Origin: Rhizobacter sp. SG703
GTDB lineage: Bacteria > Pseudomonadota > Gammaproteobacteria > Burkholderiales > Burkholderiaceae_C
Length of the DNA: 64,000 nt
Direction of reading: 5' to 3'
NCBI RefSeq assembly: GCF_012275445.1
Contig: NZ_JAAZQK010000006.1
Span: 432,902-496,901 of the forward strand
The notes beneath the pieces are model-generated. The model did no database searches. It saw only the letters and a program-made list of their open reading frames with translations, and was not told the DNA's origin. Below are positions 8,179 to 18,199 of this stretch, piece after piece. The position numbers and the translations under genes were made by a program. The first letter of the stretch is position 1. Each line of letters starts with the position of its first letter.

Positions 8179-11100
8179 ATGACGAAGCAAGCGGGCCTTC
8201 ACCGCCTGGGTGGAGTGCTGTGCGTTGGGTGGCTGCGCGCGTGGTTGCGGCAACTGCGGAGCATGACCTGCATGGCGTTGTTGTGCCTGCTGCCCTGCAT
8301 GGCCCAAGCCGAGGGGGAGGTCAATGCGATCCCCGTGCCGGAGATGGTGGCGGTGGAGTTCGACGTCGCTCAGCTCTTCGGTGCAGCCACCATGGCCAAC
8401 TGCGTCGAGTTCATGGTGACGTTCGGGCGCGGCTCGTCGTGCAAGGGCCTGCTGCGATATTTGCCGGCCGGCGTCGATGACGGGGCGTACATCGGCACCA
8501 ATCACGGCAACGGCACCTACTACACCGTCCTTTGTGCGGACTGCAGGGACTACGTCTTCGGCTGGGGCACGACCGTCTGGTGGACGGGACGCTGGATCGA
8601 CGCCCGGGCCTACAGCTGCCCGGCGAATGCCACCGGGGTGCCGACCTCGTCGACCTGCACCTGCAACGACGGCTATACGCCCGACAGCACCGCGACCCAG
8701 TGCGTGCCCGCAACCGATGTGCCGTACGCATCGGCCCCACCGCCGCCCGAGTGCGAGGTGTGCAAGGGAAACCCGATCTACCCGCTGCGCGGGGTCAAGC
8801 GCGAGGAGGTGGACACGGGTCTCGCGATTGGCAACACGACGCTGCGCTTCACCTACGACAACGCGAGCCGGATCCCGACCGCATCGGGGGCGCTGACCGA
8901 CATCGGCGCGGTGGAGAACCGCGCCGGCGTGATGGGCAGCCTGCAGTGGGTCAGCAACTTGCACCGGCAGGTGACCCTGTTCACGATCGGCGCCGGTTCA
9001 ACCCCCGGGCTGCCGGTGCCCACCGTCTTCCCGCGCGGCAACGGCGTCGTCAAGACGATGACGAGCACCGACGGCGGCCCGCGGGTGGGGGAGCCGGGGA
9101 ACAAGGACCGCTTCGTGCAGCTGCCCGGCGGGGAGTACGTGTACACCGACAGCGGCAGCAACGTGCAGGAGACGTACACCGCGTCCAGCGGCACGGGCGT
9201 GCTGACGACGATGGCCTGGGCCGACGGCACGCGCATCGACTTCACGTACGGCAGCACCAGCGGCCTGCGCACGCTGAGCCAGGTGAGCGACAACCGGGGC
9301 CGCCGCCTGAGCTTCGGCTACACGCTGTCGACCAGCGGCGTGCCGCGGGTGAGCAGCATCACCGATGCGACGGGCCAGGTCACGACGCTGAGCCACGACA
9401 GCCGCAACAACCTGGTGGGCATCACCTGGGCGGATGGCAAGACCCAGGGCTTCGTGTACGAGAACACCGAGCTGCCGTGGGCGCTGACGGGCGTGGTCGA
9501 CGAGCGCGGGCTGCGCTACTCGACCTTCGGCTACGACGCCCAGGGCCGGGCGATCAGCACCGAGCATGCGGGCGGGGTGGACAAGTACACGGTGAGCTAC
9601 ACGACGCCGCCGAGCATCCAGGTGACGAAGCAGACGTTCGGCGACGCCGTGGCGCGCTTCCACACCTGGAACCTGCCGCAGGGCATGGTGATGACCGAGC
9701 CGAGCGGGCAGACGACGACGTGGAGCGCGATCAGCCTGAACGGCAAGAACTACTTCAGCGCGCAGGGGCAGCAGCCGGGGGCGGGCAGCCTGGCCAGCAG
9801 CCGAAGCCAGACCTACGACGCGAACGGCAACATCGCGAGCCGGGACGACTTCAACGGCACGCGCCGCTGCGACCTGAACGACCTGACGCGCAACCTGCAG
9901 ACGGTGAGCGTCGCCTCGCTGGGCACGAGCCAGGACTGCGCGGCGGTCACGGCCACCAACGCCACGCTGCCGGCCGGGGCGCTGAAGACCAGCACGCAGT
10001 GGCACCCGGACTGGAGCTTGCCGACGAAGGTGGCAGCGCCTGGCCGGATGACGACCTACGTTTACCACGGCCAGCCCGATCCGTTCAATGCCAACGCCAA
10101 CGCGGTCGCGAGCTGCGCACCGACCGCGGCAACGCTGCTGGACGGCCAGCCGATCGCCGCGCTGTGCAAGCAGGTGACGCAGGCGACGACGGATGCCGAC
10201 GGGCACCTCGGCTTCGCTGCCACGCGGCAGGCCGGCACCACCGACACGGTGCAGACCTGGACGTACGACGTGGACGGTCGGGTGCTGACGGCCAGCACGG
10301 CGTCCGGCACCAGCGATTACCTGCGCGCAGCGCAGACCACGGCCGATCACACCCAGGGCGACCTGCTGAGCATCACGTCGCCGAGCGGCGAGGTGACGCG
10401 CTTCGACCGCCACGACAGGTACGGTCAGGTGCTGCAGAGCACCAGCCCGGACGGCACCGTCACGACTTACACCTACGACCTGCGCCAGCGCATGCTCAGC
10501 CGCACGGTGGGCGACAAGACCACGGCATACGCGTATGACACGGCTGGCCTGCTGACGAAGGTGACGCTGCCCGACGGCAGCTGGATCGGCTACGAGTACG
10601 ACGATGCCCACCGCGTGGTGGCGGTGACCGACAAGAAGGGCAACCGCATCGACTACGTGCTGGACAACGCCGGCAACCGCACCGACCAGCGGGTCAAGGA
10701 CCCGGCGGGCGAGTTGACGCAGGTCCTGAACCGGCTGATGGACGCGCTCGGGCGTGAGCAGCAGGCGGGCGTGACCGATGCGGTGCCGGCCTCGCAGGTC
10801 GTCCCGTCGCTGCCCACGTCGCCGCTGCCGCTGGAGCGCTATGAGTACGACGCGCAGGGCAACCGCACGAAGATCACCCGCGGGGCGGGCACGCTGAACC
10901 TCGTCACGCGGCTGAGCTACGACGCGCTGGAGCGCGTGAAGGACACGACCGACCCGAAGAACGGCACGACGCGCTTCGCGTACGACAGCGGCAGCCGCAC
11001 GACGCAGGTCACCGACCCGAGGAACCTCGCGACGCAGTACCCGCGCAACGGCTTCGGCGATGCGACGCAGGTGATCAGCCCGGACACCGGCACCGAGAAC

Positions 11101-13038
11101 CTGACCTACGACGCCTCTCGCAACCTGAAGACGCGCACCGACAGCCGCGGCGTGCTGACAACGTACGGCTACGACGCGAGCGACCGGCTGACCGGGGCGG
11201 TGGCGACGAAGAGCGGGCAGCCGAGCGAGACGGTGAGCCTGACCTACAGCCAGACCGGCGCGGGCTTCAGCCACGGCGTGGGGCGGCTGACGAGCAGCAG
11301 CTACCCGGGCGGCTCGGCGCAGTACGCCTACGACGACCAGGGCGAGATCACGAGCGACCTGCAGCGCGTGGACGCGGTGGCCGGCGGCAATGCCACGCAA
11401 CTCACGCAGACGGTGGGCTATAGCTACACGCTGGGCAACCTGACGGGGGTGAGCTACCCGTCAGGGCGGCAACTGGGGCTGAGCTGGGTCGATGGCGAAG
11501 TGACTGGGCTCACGCTGGGCGGCAACGCGCTCGTCACGCAGATCGAGTGGACGCCGTTCGCCGGCACCGTGAAACGCTGGCGGTGGGCGATGGCCGGTGG
11601 CGAGATCGCGAACGAGCGCTACTACGACCTGGCGGGCCGCGCGGTGCGCTACCCGCTGGGCGAGCTGTTGCGCGATGTGCGCTACGACGAGGCGAGCCGC
11701 ATCGTGAGCTTCACGCACCTGAGCGCGGACGGCACGGCGCAGCCCGCGCTGGACCAGGCCTTCGGCTACGACGAGAACAGCCGGTTGACCAGCATCACGA
11801 CGCCCACGGCGAGCTGGGGCATCGGCTACGACGCCAACGGCAACCGCACGGGCATCAGCCTGAACGGCAGCCTGAGCGCCTACAGCGTGGAGGCGACGAG
11901 CAACCGGACCACGAGCATCACGAACCCGGCAAGGAGCTTCGGCTACGACAGCGCGGGCAATACGACGACCGACAGCGAGGGCTACACCGCGACGTACAAC
12001 CTGCGCGGGCAGCTCGCGACGCTGACGAAGGCCGGGGTGACGACGAGCTACACCTACAACGCGGCGGGGCAGCGGGTGCGCAAGGTGAGCAGCACCGGGG
12101 CGCAGAGCACGGTGGTCTTCGCATACGACCAGGCCGGGCACGTGCTGGGCGAGTACGACCAGAACGGCGCGGCGCTGCGCGAATACGTGTGGCTGCGCGA
12201 CACGCCGATGGCGATGTTCACGCCCGACCCGGCGAACCCCACGGGCGAGCCGCTGGTGTTCTACATCCACACCGACCACCTGAACACGCCGCGCGTGGTG
12301 GTGGATCGGCAGAACCGCGTGCGCTGGCGCTGGCTGGCCGAGCCCTTTGGCACGACCGCACCGGAGACCAACCCGAGCGGGCTGGGGGTCTTTACGCAGA
12401 ACCTGCGGTTCCCGGGGCAGTATGCGGATCAGGAGAGTGGGCTGTTCTACAACTGGAACCGCTACTACGACCAGAAGGGTGGGATTTACACGCAGAGTGA
12501 TCCAATTGGGTTGACAAGTGGCAGCTTGTCGACGTACGCATATGTGGATGCAGATCCGCTGAGCTTCGTCGATCCCGGCGGATTGGCGAAGATAAAACTC
12601 GGCGGAGAGAACATCACGGTTCACAAAAACGACGTTGATCCTTGGCCGAGCAGTCCGCATGGACACATCTATGACAAGAACCACGTTGTCGATGTTGAGG
12701 GGAACATTTTCAACAAGAACACAGGGCAAGTCGTCGGCAAGCTGTCGAAGAAGGAAACGCTTCTCTGGAAGAAGTTCTTGGAGAAGGCCGGGCATTCGGT
12801 GAAATGCTTTGCTCCCTTCATATTGGTGTATGACGTAATCTCCAAGGGGCCGGGTGCTGCGATTAATGGGGCACTATGGCCTGTGTCTGAGTTGTGGAGT
12901 TGTGAAGAGTGCGAGAAGGCAAATGCATCTTCAACACCGGCCAGCCAACCACCTATTGAATGGTCTAAAGGACCGAGTGGGCGAGGCACTACAACGCCAC
13001 CTCCGAGCCTGTTGAAGAAGCACTACGAGAATCCATAG
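8179..13038 (+). CDS. Secreted RHS/YD-repeat protein with polymorphic toxin-like C-terminus
   Basis: A 1619-residue protein. The ATG at 8179 has AGGAG seven bases upstream. A Sec-type hydrophobic segment ends near AQA (residue 43). Residues 140-175 are Cys-rich (CTCNDGY), then comes the RHS entry motif GNPIYPLRGVK (about 195-205). About 1150 residues of YD repeats (YDANGN, YDAAGR-like) form the shell. The core hallmark HTDHLNTPRVV is near residue 1363, followed by GQYADQESGLFYNWNRYYD and SDPIGL, ending DPGGL near 1466. The last 150 residues differ in composition and base use: an AT-richer tip with PHGHIYD and VVGKLSKKE, then a hydrophobic Cys-containing stretch. No PAAR or VgrG domain is present, so export is probably Sec-dependent rather than type VI. 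The next gene is the likely immunity protein. Confidence 0.9.
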   Translation: MTKQAGLHRLGGVLCVGWLRAWLRQLRSMTCMALLCLLPCMAQAEGEVNAIPVPEMVAVEFDVAQLFGAATMANCVEFMVTFGRGSSCKGLLRYLPAGVDDGAYIGTNHGNGTYYTVLCADCRDYVFGWGTTVWWTGRWIDARAYSCPANATGVPTSSTCTCNDGYTPDSTATQCVPATDVPYASAPPPPECEVCKGNPIYPLRGVKREEVDTGLAIGNTTLRFTYDNASRIPTASGALTDIGAVENRAGVMGSLQWVSNLHRQVTLFTIGAGSTPGLPVPTVFPRGNGVVKTMTSTDGGPRVGEPGNKDRFVQLPGGEYVYTDSGSNVQETYTASSGTGVLTTMAWADGTRIDFTYGSTSGLRTLSQVSDNRGRRLSFGYTLSTSGVPRVSSITDATGQVTTLSHDSRNNLVGITWADGKTQGFVYENTELPWALTGVVDERGLRYSTFGYDAQGRAISTEHAGGVDKYTVSYTTPPSIQVTKQTFGDAVARFHTWNLPQGMVMTEPSGQTTTWSAISLNGKNYFSAQGQQPGAGSLASSRSQTYDANGNIASRDDFNGTRRCDLNDLTRNLQTVSVASLGTSQDCAAVTATNATLPAGALKTSTQWHPDWSLPTKVAAPGRMTTYVYHGQPDPFNANANAVASCAPTAATLLDGQPIAALCKQVTQATTDADGHLGFAATRQAGTTDTVQTWTYDVDGRVLTASTASGTSDYLRAAQTTADHTQGDLLSITSPSGEVTRFDRHDRYGQVLQSTSPDGTVTTYTYDLRQRMLSRTVGDKTTAYAYDTAGLLTKVTLPDGSWIGYEYDDAHRVVAVTDKKGNRIDYVLDNAGNRTDQRVKDPAGELTQVLNRLMDALGREQQAGVTDAVPASQVVPSLPTSPLPLERYEYDAQGNRTKITRGAGTLNLVTRLSYDALERVKDTTDPKNGTTRFAYDSGSRTTQVTDPRNLATQYPRNGFGDATQVISPDTGTENLTYDASRNLKTRTDSRGVLTTYGYDASDRLTGAVATKSGQPSETVSLTYSQTGAGFSHGVGRLTSSSYPGGSAQYAYDDQGEITSDLQRVDAVAGGNATQLTQTVGYSYTLGNLTGVSYPSGRQLGLSWVDGEVTGLTLGGNALVTQIEWTPFAGTVKRWRWAMAGGEIANERYYDLAGRAVRYPLGELLRDVRYDEASRIVSFTHLSADGTAQPALDQAFGYDENSRLTSITTPTASWGIGYDANGNRTGISLNGSLSAYSVEATSNRTTSITNPARSFGYDSAGNTTTDSEGYTATYNLRGQLATLTKAGVTTSYTYNAAGQRVRKVSSTGAQSTVVFAYDQAGHVLGEYDQNGAALREYVWLRDTPMAMFTPDPANPTGEPLVFYIHTDHLNTPRVVVDRQNRVRWRWLAEPFGTTAPETNPSGLGVFTQNLRFPGQYADQESGLFYNWNRYYDQKGGIYTQSDPIGLTSGSLSTYAYVDADPLSFVDPGGLAKIKLGGENITVHKNDVDPWPSSPHGHIYDKNHVVDVEGNIFNKNTGQVVGKLSKKETLLWKKFLEKAGHSVKCFAPFILVYDVISKGPGAAINGALWPVSELWSCEECEKANASSTPASQPPIEWSKGPSGRGTTTPPPSLLKKHYENP

Positions 13039-13083
13039 CACGAGGGCGCTTCTCGTGATGCTGTTTCCAAGGAGGTAATTGGT

Positions 13084-13458
13084 ATGGTGACGATCCAAGT
13101 GCGGCCCGATTTGTCTCGGGTTCAATTTGAAGAGCTTGCTATGAAATGGGATGCAGCTAGAAACGCTGTGTTGGAGGTCGACTTCCCAGCAAGCGAGAAC
13201 GATTTGCGCAAGTTCTCTAGTCTCTTGCTTGAGTTGGCGAATTTGGAGTTGGCGCGTTCAGCTCTGGCTGAGCTTTGCGAGCAACCGAAAGTGCCTCAAG
13301 ACATCCTGGAAAGAGCGTTCCTGGAGGGTGGGACTGCATGTCGGGTAGCTATCTGCTTACGCGCGGATCTGTCCACGTCGCTCAAGAACATGTGCACGCA
13401 CTGCGAAGAGGCGGTGGTGGTCGAGCACTTCAAGCAGAACCAACAGTCACCAATTTGA
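13084..13458 (+). CDS. Probable immunity protein for the RHS toxin tip
   Basis: A 124-residue, acidic, mostly helical cytosolic protein with no family I recognise. It begins 45 bases after the RHS stop behind a perfect ribosome site, AAGGAGGT (13069-13076). Base composition is AT-richer than the chromosome and matches the RHS tip, as expected for a tip/immunity cassette acquired together. The immunity role is inferred from position, size and composition only. Confidence 0.6.
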   Translation: MVTIQVRPDLSRVQFEELAMKWDAARNAVLEVDFPASENDLRKFSSLLLELANLELARSALAELCEQPKVPQDILERAFLEGGTACRVAICLRADLSTSLKNMCTHCEEAVVVEHFKQNQQSPI

Positions 13459-13656
13459 CGACGTAGACGTTGCCCACACTCATGAACGCTTGCTTCGATG
13501 GGAGTTTGGTCCGCAAGCAGGCTTTGCGGCCGCGTTGGCGGCGCAAGTTCGTTCACGCCACCGTCATGGTTTGCCGGTGAGCAGGCGATTGCTGAGCCCC
13601 GCATCCCGGCACGCCGTATGCATGCCGGTGGGCATCGAACTGAGAGGCAAAGACCG

Positions 13657-14537
13657 ATGAGCCAACGCAGCTTTGCGAGCGCCGAGTACGCGATGAAGAA
13701 GAAGCAGACGAGGCGCGAGAAGTTTCTGGGCGAGATGGAGCGGATCGTGCCGTGGACGCTGATGGCGGTGATCGAGCCGCTGTACCCGACGAGTGGTCGG
13801 GTCGGACGGCAGTTGCCCACGAAGTCGCGCAATCGATCTGTCGCACGAGTCGGTGCCGGACGCGACGACGCTGCTGAAGTTCAGGCGGCTGCTCAACGAC
13901 AACAACTGACGCGGGCGCTGTTCGACGAGATCAACGCGCACCTGGGCGAGAAGGGTCTGCTGATGCGTGCAGGCACCATCGTTGACCCGACCATCGTCGC
14001 CGCGCCCGGTTCGACGAAGAACGAGGACAAGGCAGAGACCCCGAGATGCACCAGGCGAAGAAGGGCAACCAGTGGCACTTCGGGATGAAGGCGCACATCG
14101 GGGTGGATGCCGAGTCGGGTCTGGTGCACTCGCTGGTGGGAACGGCAGCCAACGTCAACGACGTGACGCAGGCCGGAGCACTGCTGCATGGCAAGGAGGG
14201 CGTTGCGTTCGGCGATGCGGGCTACCGCGGCGTGGGCAAGCGCGCCGAGGCGCAAGGGCCGCAGTGGCACGTGGCGATGCAACCGGGCAAGCGCCGCAAG
14301 CTGGACCTCACGCGCAAGTGGGCGCAGTTGCTGGACAAGGTCGAGCAGTTCAAGGCGAGCGTTCGTGCGAAGGTCGAGCATCCGTTCCACATGATCAAGA
14401 ACCTGTTCCGCCAGCGGAAGGTTCGCTACAAGGGGCTGGCGAAGAACGAAGCGCAATTGTTCGCGCTGTTCGGGCTGGCCAACATCGTCATCGCCAAGAG
14501 GCGATTGATGGCCCTCCATGCCCGAGGTGCCTCTTGA
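13657..14537 (+). pseudogene. Decayed IS5-family transposase
   Basis: Pieces of one IS5-type transposase lie in order but in different frames. The N-terminus MSQRSFASAEYAMKKKQTRRE starts at 13657 behind GAGAGG. Similarity breaks near 13813 after GRVGRQ, where roughly 30-40 codons are missing, and resumes out of frame at DLSHESVPDATTLLKFRR (from about 13831). A further shift near 14040 leads to the catalytic part MHQAKKGNQWHFGMKAHIGV (from 14046), with GDAGYRGV and KVEHPFHMIKNLFR to 14537. At least two frame changes and a deletion make it inactive. I could not identify terminal inverted repeats, so element ends are unknown; 14538-14739 probably holds its right-hand remnant and no gene. Confidence 0.85.
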
Positions 14538-14739
14538 TGACAGGCGACGGCCTCGCTGGAGGCCTCAAACGACCCTCGGCGCCGCTGCCAGTGGGCGGAT
14601 GTGCATCGTGTCTGCAGTTCTGGTCGTCGCCACTCGCCGGCGTTGTTCGACAGAACCGTCATTGATCAGCGCATCCTTAGCGGCATCAACATGACCGTGT
14701 CGACTGGAACGCAACTGACACTATTTGGAGGAGGCAAGT

Positions 14740-15144
14740 GTGCGTGCAAAGCAAAGTAGCCGTTGGATAAAGATCGGAGCGCTTGTTGTCGTTGGATTTC
14801 TTGTATTTGGCGGGCTCGCATATGCAACTGTCTTTGCGATGGTGGAATGCAGTAGCGCATACGAGTCGGCTGACCACTGGCTACGCCACTCACAAATCGC
14901 GCAGCGACGATTTGAAGTCATCGCGTCATCGCGCCTTTCTTGGACGAACGAAGCGCGTATCGAGGAAGTCGTAGGAGACAACGGCGCAAAGGGCGAAGCG
15001 CTTTTCACGATCGCTGCCACTTCGACTCATGCGTTGACACCTGCTCAGGTCGAACTTCGTCTTGTCAAATCGGGATCGCAGTGGACGGTGGCGCAGGCCA
15101 AGGTTGCGCCCCGCGAGTCGCTCTGCGACTCTGCATGTCAATAG
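14740..15144 (+). CDS. Small membrane-anchored protein, Coa1-like
   Basis: A 134-residue protein starting at GTG 14740, chosen because GGAGGAGG (14727-14734) is at ideal distance. One membrane helix (about residues 12-34) is followed by a roughly 100-residue external domain with FTIAATSTHALTPAQVELR and a C-terminal pair of cysteines. The layout resembles cytochrome oxidase assembly factor 1 (Coa1/Tim21-like) proteins that occur near toxin loci. Its base composition is AT-richer than the backbone. It may be a second immunity or cargo gene of the RHS island; function unproven. Confidence 0.6.
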   Translation: MRAKQSSRWIKIGALVVVGFLVFGGLAYATVFAMVECSSAYESADHWLRHSQIAQRRFEVIASSRLSWTNEARIEEVVGDNGAKGEALFTIAATSTHALTPAQVELRLVKSGSQWTVAQAKVAPRESLCDSACQ

Positions 15145-15186
15145 CGGGATAAAGCCGCCGTTCCAATAAATGGGCCCTGATCCCGC

Positions 15187-15921
15187 TCACCCGAGACGCA
15201 AACTCCCCACGATCCCCGCCCGCACCGCCTCCGACAACTCCCGCCGCTGCGCATGCGCCGAGTAATGCGCCGGCAGCACCGTCACCTGCGCCGTCAGGCC
15301 CTCGGCCATCACCACCCACCACAGCGATTGCAGCAGGCTGGTGTCGCCGATGTAGGCCGCGGCCGGGCTCACCGCATGCGTCGCATCCGCATAGCGCAGC
15401 GCCACCGGCTGCACCGGCGTGCCGGTCGTGATCGCCGCCTGCAGCAGGTTCGCGTGGAACGGCAGCACGCCGTGCCCGTCGCTGGTCGTGCCTTCCGGAA
15501 ACACCGCGATCACATCGCCGCCCTGCAGCGCTTCGGCCACCTGGTGCACCACGCGCATCGCGTCGCGCTTGCGCTCGCGCTCGATGAACAGCGTGCCGCC
15601 GCAGGCCGTCAGCCAGCCGATCACCGGCCACTGGCGGATGTCGGCCTTCGAGACGAAGCGCGCGGTGCAGGCCGCGTTGATCGCGAGGATGTCGATCCAC
15701 GACACATGGTTCGCGACGACCATCACCGGCGCCGCATGCACCTCGCCGTGCACGACGACGCGGATGCCCAGCCGCCGCAGCATCGCCGCGCACCACGGCC
15801 CGACCCGCGCAACGCGCCGCGCCGGGCTCAGGAACGGAAAGATGAAGGCGCAGATCAGCACCCCTCGCAGCACGTGCGCCAGGCAGGCCACGATGCGCCA
15901 GGCGGCGCGCAGCGTCCGCAC
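15187..15921 (-). CDS. plsC: 1-acyl-sn-glycerol-3-phosphate acyltransferase (PlsC family)
   Basis: A 244-residue membrane-associated acyltransferase. It has the catalytic HX4D motif (NHVSWID) and the substrate-binding FPEGTTS motif, with a hydrophobic N-terminal helix (about residues 10-30). It would acylate lysophosphatidate to phosphatidate. The GTG at 15921 was taken as start; a TTG at 15930 overlapping the pyrC' stop is also possible. It is the last gene of the yqgE-to-plsC operon. An 8-bp inverted repeat (15143-15150 / 15180-15187) brackets its 3' end but has too large a loop to be a clear terminator. Confidence 0.85.
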   Translation of the reverse strand: MRTLRAAWRIVACLAHVLRGVLICAFIFPFLSPARRVARVGPWCAAMLRRLGIRVVVHGEVHAAPVMVVANHVSWIDILAINAACTARFVSKADIRQWPVIGWLTACGGTLFIERERKRDAMRVVHQVAEALQGGDVIAVFPEGTTSDGHGVLPFHANLLQAAITTGTPVQPVALRYADATHAVSPAAAYIGDTSLLQSLWWVVMAEGLTAQVTVLPAHYSAHAQRRELSEAVRAGIVGSLRLG

Positions 15922-15926
15922 GGGGG

Positions 15927-17240
15927 TCAACGCGGCGAGCCGGGTGGTTCGGCTTCGAACGCCACCTGCCCGGCGACGATGGTCGTCGCCACGCGGCCCG
16001 GCAGCTCGTAGCCCGAGAACGGCGAATGCCGGCCTTGGCTGCGGAACTTCGCCGGCTCCACCGTCCAGCGCGCACTCGGGTCGAACAGGCACAGGTCGGC
16101 CATGCCGCCCTGCACCAGCCGCCCTGCGCTCGAGCCGAGCGAGCCCAGGCTCTCGCCGAGCACCCGCACCGGGTCGCAGGTCATGCGCGCCAGCGTCGTC
16201 GCGAGCGGCAGCCGCTGCTCGTCGCCCCACTTCAGCGCCAGGCTCAGCAGCAGCTCCAGCCCGGTCGAGCCCGGCTCGGCTTCGGCGAACGGCAGGTTCT
16301 TGTTGTCCTCGTCGACCGGCGTGTGGTCGCTGACCAGCGCATCGACCGTGCCGTCGGCCAGCCCGGCGCGGATCGCGTCGCGGTCGCGCTGCTGGCGCAG
16401 CGGCGGCGTCAGCCGCATCGCGGCATTGAAATAGCCGATGTCGACATCGGTCAGGTGCAGGTGGTTGACGCTGACATCGCAGGTGACCGGCAGGCCTTCG
16501 TCCTTGGCCTGCCGCACCAGCGCGATGCCGGCCGCGCTGCTCAGGCGACACAGGTGCACGCGCGCGCCGGTCACGCGCATCAGCTCGAAGATCACGTGCA
16601 GCGCGATCGTCTCGGCGATCACCGGCACGCCCGACAGGCCGAGCCGCGTCGCCAGCGCGCCGCTCGCGGCCACGCCCTTGCCCAGGTGCGCATCCTGCGG
16701 CCGCAGCCACACCGTGTAGCCAAAGGTGGCGGCGTACTGCATCGAGCGCTGCAGCACCAGCGTGTCGGTCAGCGGCGCGTCGGCCTGCGAGAAGCCGACG
16801 CAGCCGGCCTCCGTCAGCTCGGCCATCTCGGTGATGGCCTCGCCGGCCAACCCGCGCGTCAGCGCGCCCAGCGGGTACAGGTGCGCGTGGTTCAGGTTGC
16901 GCGCGCGGAACTTCAGCATCTCGACCAGACCCGGCTCGTCGAGCGGCGGGTCGGTGTCGGGCGGGCACACCAGGCTGGTCACGCCGCCGGCCACCGCCGC
17001 GGCCATCTCCGACTCGAGCATGCCTTCGTGCTCGTGCCCCGGCTCGCGCAGCCGCGCGGCCAGGTCGACCAGCCCGGGCGCCACCACCAGGCCGGTGGCG
17101 TCGAGGGTGCGGCTGGCGTGGAAATCGGCGCTGACGCCGCCCAGCGAGACGATGCGGCCGGCCGCGATCGCGATGTCGCCGGTCTGGTCCAGGCCCGACG
17201 CCGGGTCGATCAGCCGGCCGTTCTTGATCAGGAGTTTCAT
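15927..17240 (-). CDS. pyrC': Dihydroorotase-like protein, probably non-catalytic (PyrC')
   Basis: A 437-residue amidohydrolase-fold protein directly after pyrB with a 4-base ATGA overlap. The zinc motif DxHxHxREPG of active type I dihydroorotases reads [10 protein letters not shown] here, so both histidines are gone. A later HxxH is HLCR. SDHTP is retained. In related bacteria such a PyrC' has no activity but is a structural subunit of aspartate transcarbamoylase. An active dihydroorotase should therefore exist elsewhere in the genome. Non-catalytic status is inferred from missing ligands. Confidence 0.88.
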   Translation of the reverse strand: MKLLIKNGRLIDPASGLDQTGDIAIAAGRIVSLGGVSADFHASRTLDATGLVVAPGLVDLAARLREPGHEHEGMLESEMAAAVAGGVTSLVCPPDTDPPLDEPGLVEMLKFRARNLNHAHLYPLGALTRGLAGEAITEMAELTEAGCVGFSQADAPLTDTLVLQRSMQYAATFGYTVWLRPQDAHLGKGVAASGALATRLGLSGVPVIAETIALHVIFELMRVTGARVHLCRLSSAAGIALVRQAKDEGLPVTCDVSVNHLHLTDVDIGYFNAAMRLTPPLRQQRDRDAIRAGLADGTVDALVSDHTPVDEDNKNLPFAEAEPGSTGLELLLSLALKWGDEQRLPLATTLARMTCDPVRVLGESLGSLGSSAGRLVQGGMADLCLFDPSARWTVEPAKFRSQGRHSPFSGYELPGRVATTIVAGQVAFEAEPPGSPR

Positions 17241-18199
17241 GCGTTGTTTCCGGCGATGGTGGACATCACGGCCATGCGCACCGCGATGCCGAAGGTGACC
17301 TGCGGCAGGATCACGCTCTGCTTGCCGTCGGCCACCGACGAATCGATCTCGACGCCGCGGTTGATCGGCCCCGGGTGCATCACGATCGCATCGGGCTTGG
17401 CCAGCGCGAGCTTCTCGTCGGTGAGCCCGTAGTTCTTGAAGAACTCGCCGGCGCTCGGCAGCATCGCGCCGCTCATGCGCTCGTTCTGCAGGCGCAGCAT
17501 GATGATCACGTCGGCGCCGCGGATGCCCTCGGCCATGTCGTGGCACACCCGCACGCCCATCTCCTTCAGGTCGGCCGGCACCAGCGTCTTCGGGCCGACC
17601 GCGCGGATCTCGGGCACGCCCAGCGTGGTCAGCGCATGGATGTCGGAGCGCGCGACCCGCGAATGCAGGATGTCGCCGACGATCGCGACCGTCAGGTTGC
17701 TGAAGTCCTTCTTGAAGTGCCGGATCGTGTACATGTCCAGCAGCCCCTGCGTCGGGTGCGCATGGCGGCCGTCGCCGGCATTGACCACGTGCACGTGCGG
17801 CGCGCAGTGCTGCGCGATCAGGTAGGGCGCGCCGCTCTCGCCGTGCCGCACGACGAACATGTCGGCATGCATCGCCGACAGGTTGGCGATGGTGTCGAGC
17901 AGGCTCTCGCCCTTGGCCGCGCTCGACTTGGCGATGTCGAGGTTGATCACGTCGGCAGACAGCCGCTTGGCCGCGATCTCGAAGGTGGTGCGGGTGCGCG
18001 TGCTGTTCTCGAAGAACAGGTTGAACACGCTCTTGCCGCGCAGCAGCGGCACCTTCTTCACGTCGCGGTCGTTGACGCTCAGGAAGGTACCCGCGGTGTC
18101 GAGGATGTGGTGGATCACCGCGCGCGGCAGGCCCTCGATCGAGAGCAGGTGGATCAGTTCACCGTGCGCGTTGAGTTGCGGGTTTCGCTTCGAGAGCAT
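17237..18199 (-). CDS. pyrB: Aspartate carbamoyltransferase catalytic subunit
   Basis: A 320-residue enzyme joining carbamoyl phosphate and aspartate in pyrimidine synthesis. The carbamoyl-phosphate loop [12 protein letters not shown] is at about residues 63-74, with the KGESLLDT loop, HPTQGLLD and MHPGPINRG further on. It overlaps pyrR by one base (TGATG) and pyrC' by four, implying translational coupling. No PyrI regulatory subunit is present; the class with PyrC' forms a dodecamer instead. Confidence 0.95.
   Translation of the reverse strand: MLSKRNPQLNAHGELIHLLSIEGLPRAVIHHILDTAGTFLSVNDRDVKKVPLLRGKSVFNLFFENSTRTRTTFEIAAKRLSADVINLDIAKSSAAKGESLLDTIANLSAMHADMFVVRHGESGAPYLIAQHCAPHVHVVNAGDGRHAHPTQGLLDMYTIRHFKKDFSNLTVAIVGDILHSRVARSDIHALTTLGVPEIRAVGPKTLVPADLKEMGVRVCHDMAEGIRGADVIIMLRLQNERMSGAMLPSAGEFFKNYGLTDEKLALAKPDAIVMHPGPINRGVEIDSSVADGKQSVILPQVTFGIAVRMAVMSTIAGNNA

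Noticed and set aside
8998..11400. An 800-codon minus-strand frame opposite the RHS gene
   Set aside because: Antisense of YD-repeat coding DNA; repetitive composition and no ribosome site or motif.
13459..14740. Terminal inverted repeats or target duplication of the IS5 remnant
   Set aside because: I searched both flanks by eye and found no convincing pair, so no element boundaries are given.
15143..15187. 8-bp inverted repeat AGCGGGAT/ATCCCGCT between convergent genes
   Set aside because: Loop of 29 bases and no T-tract; too weak to call a terminator or an insertion boundary.
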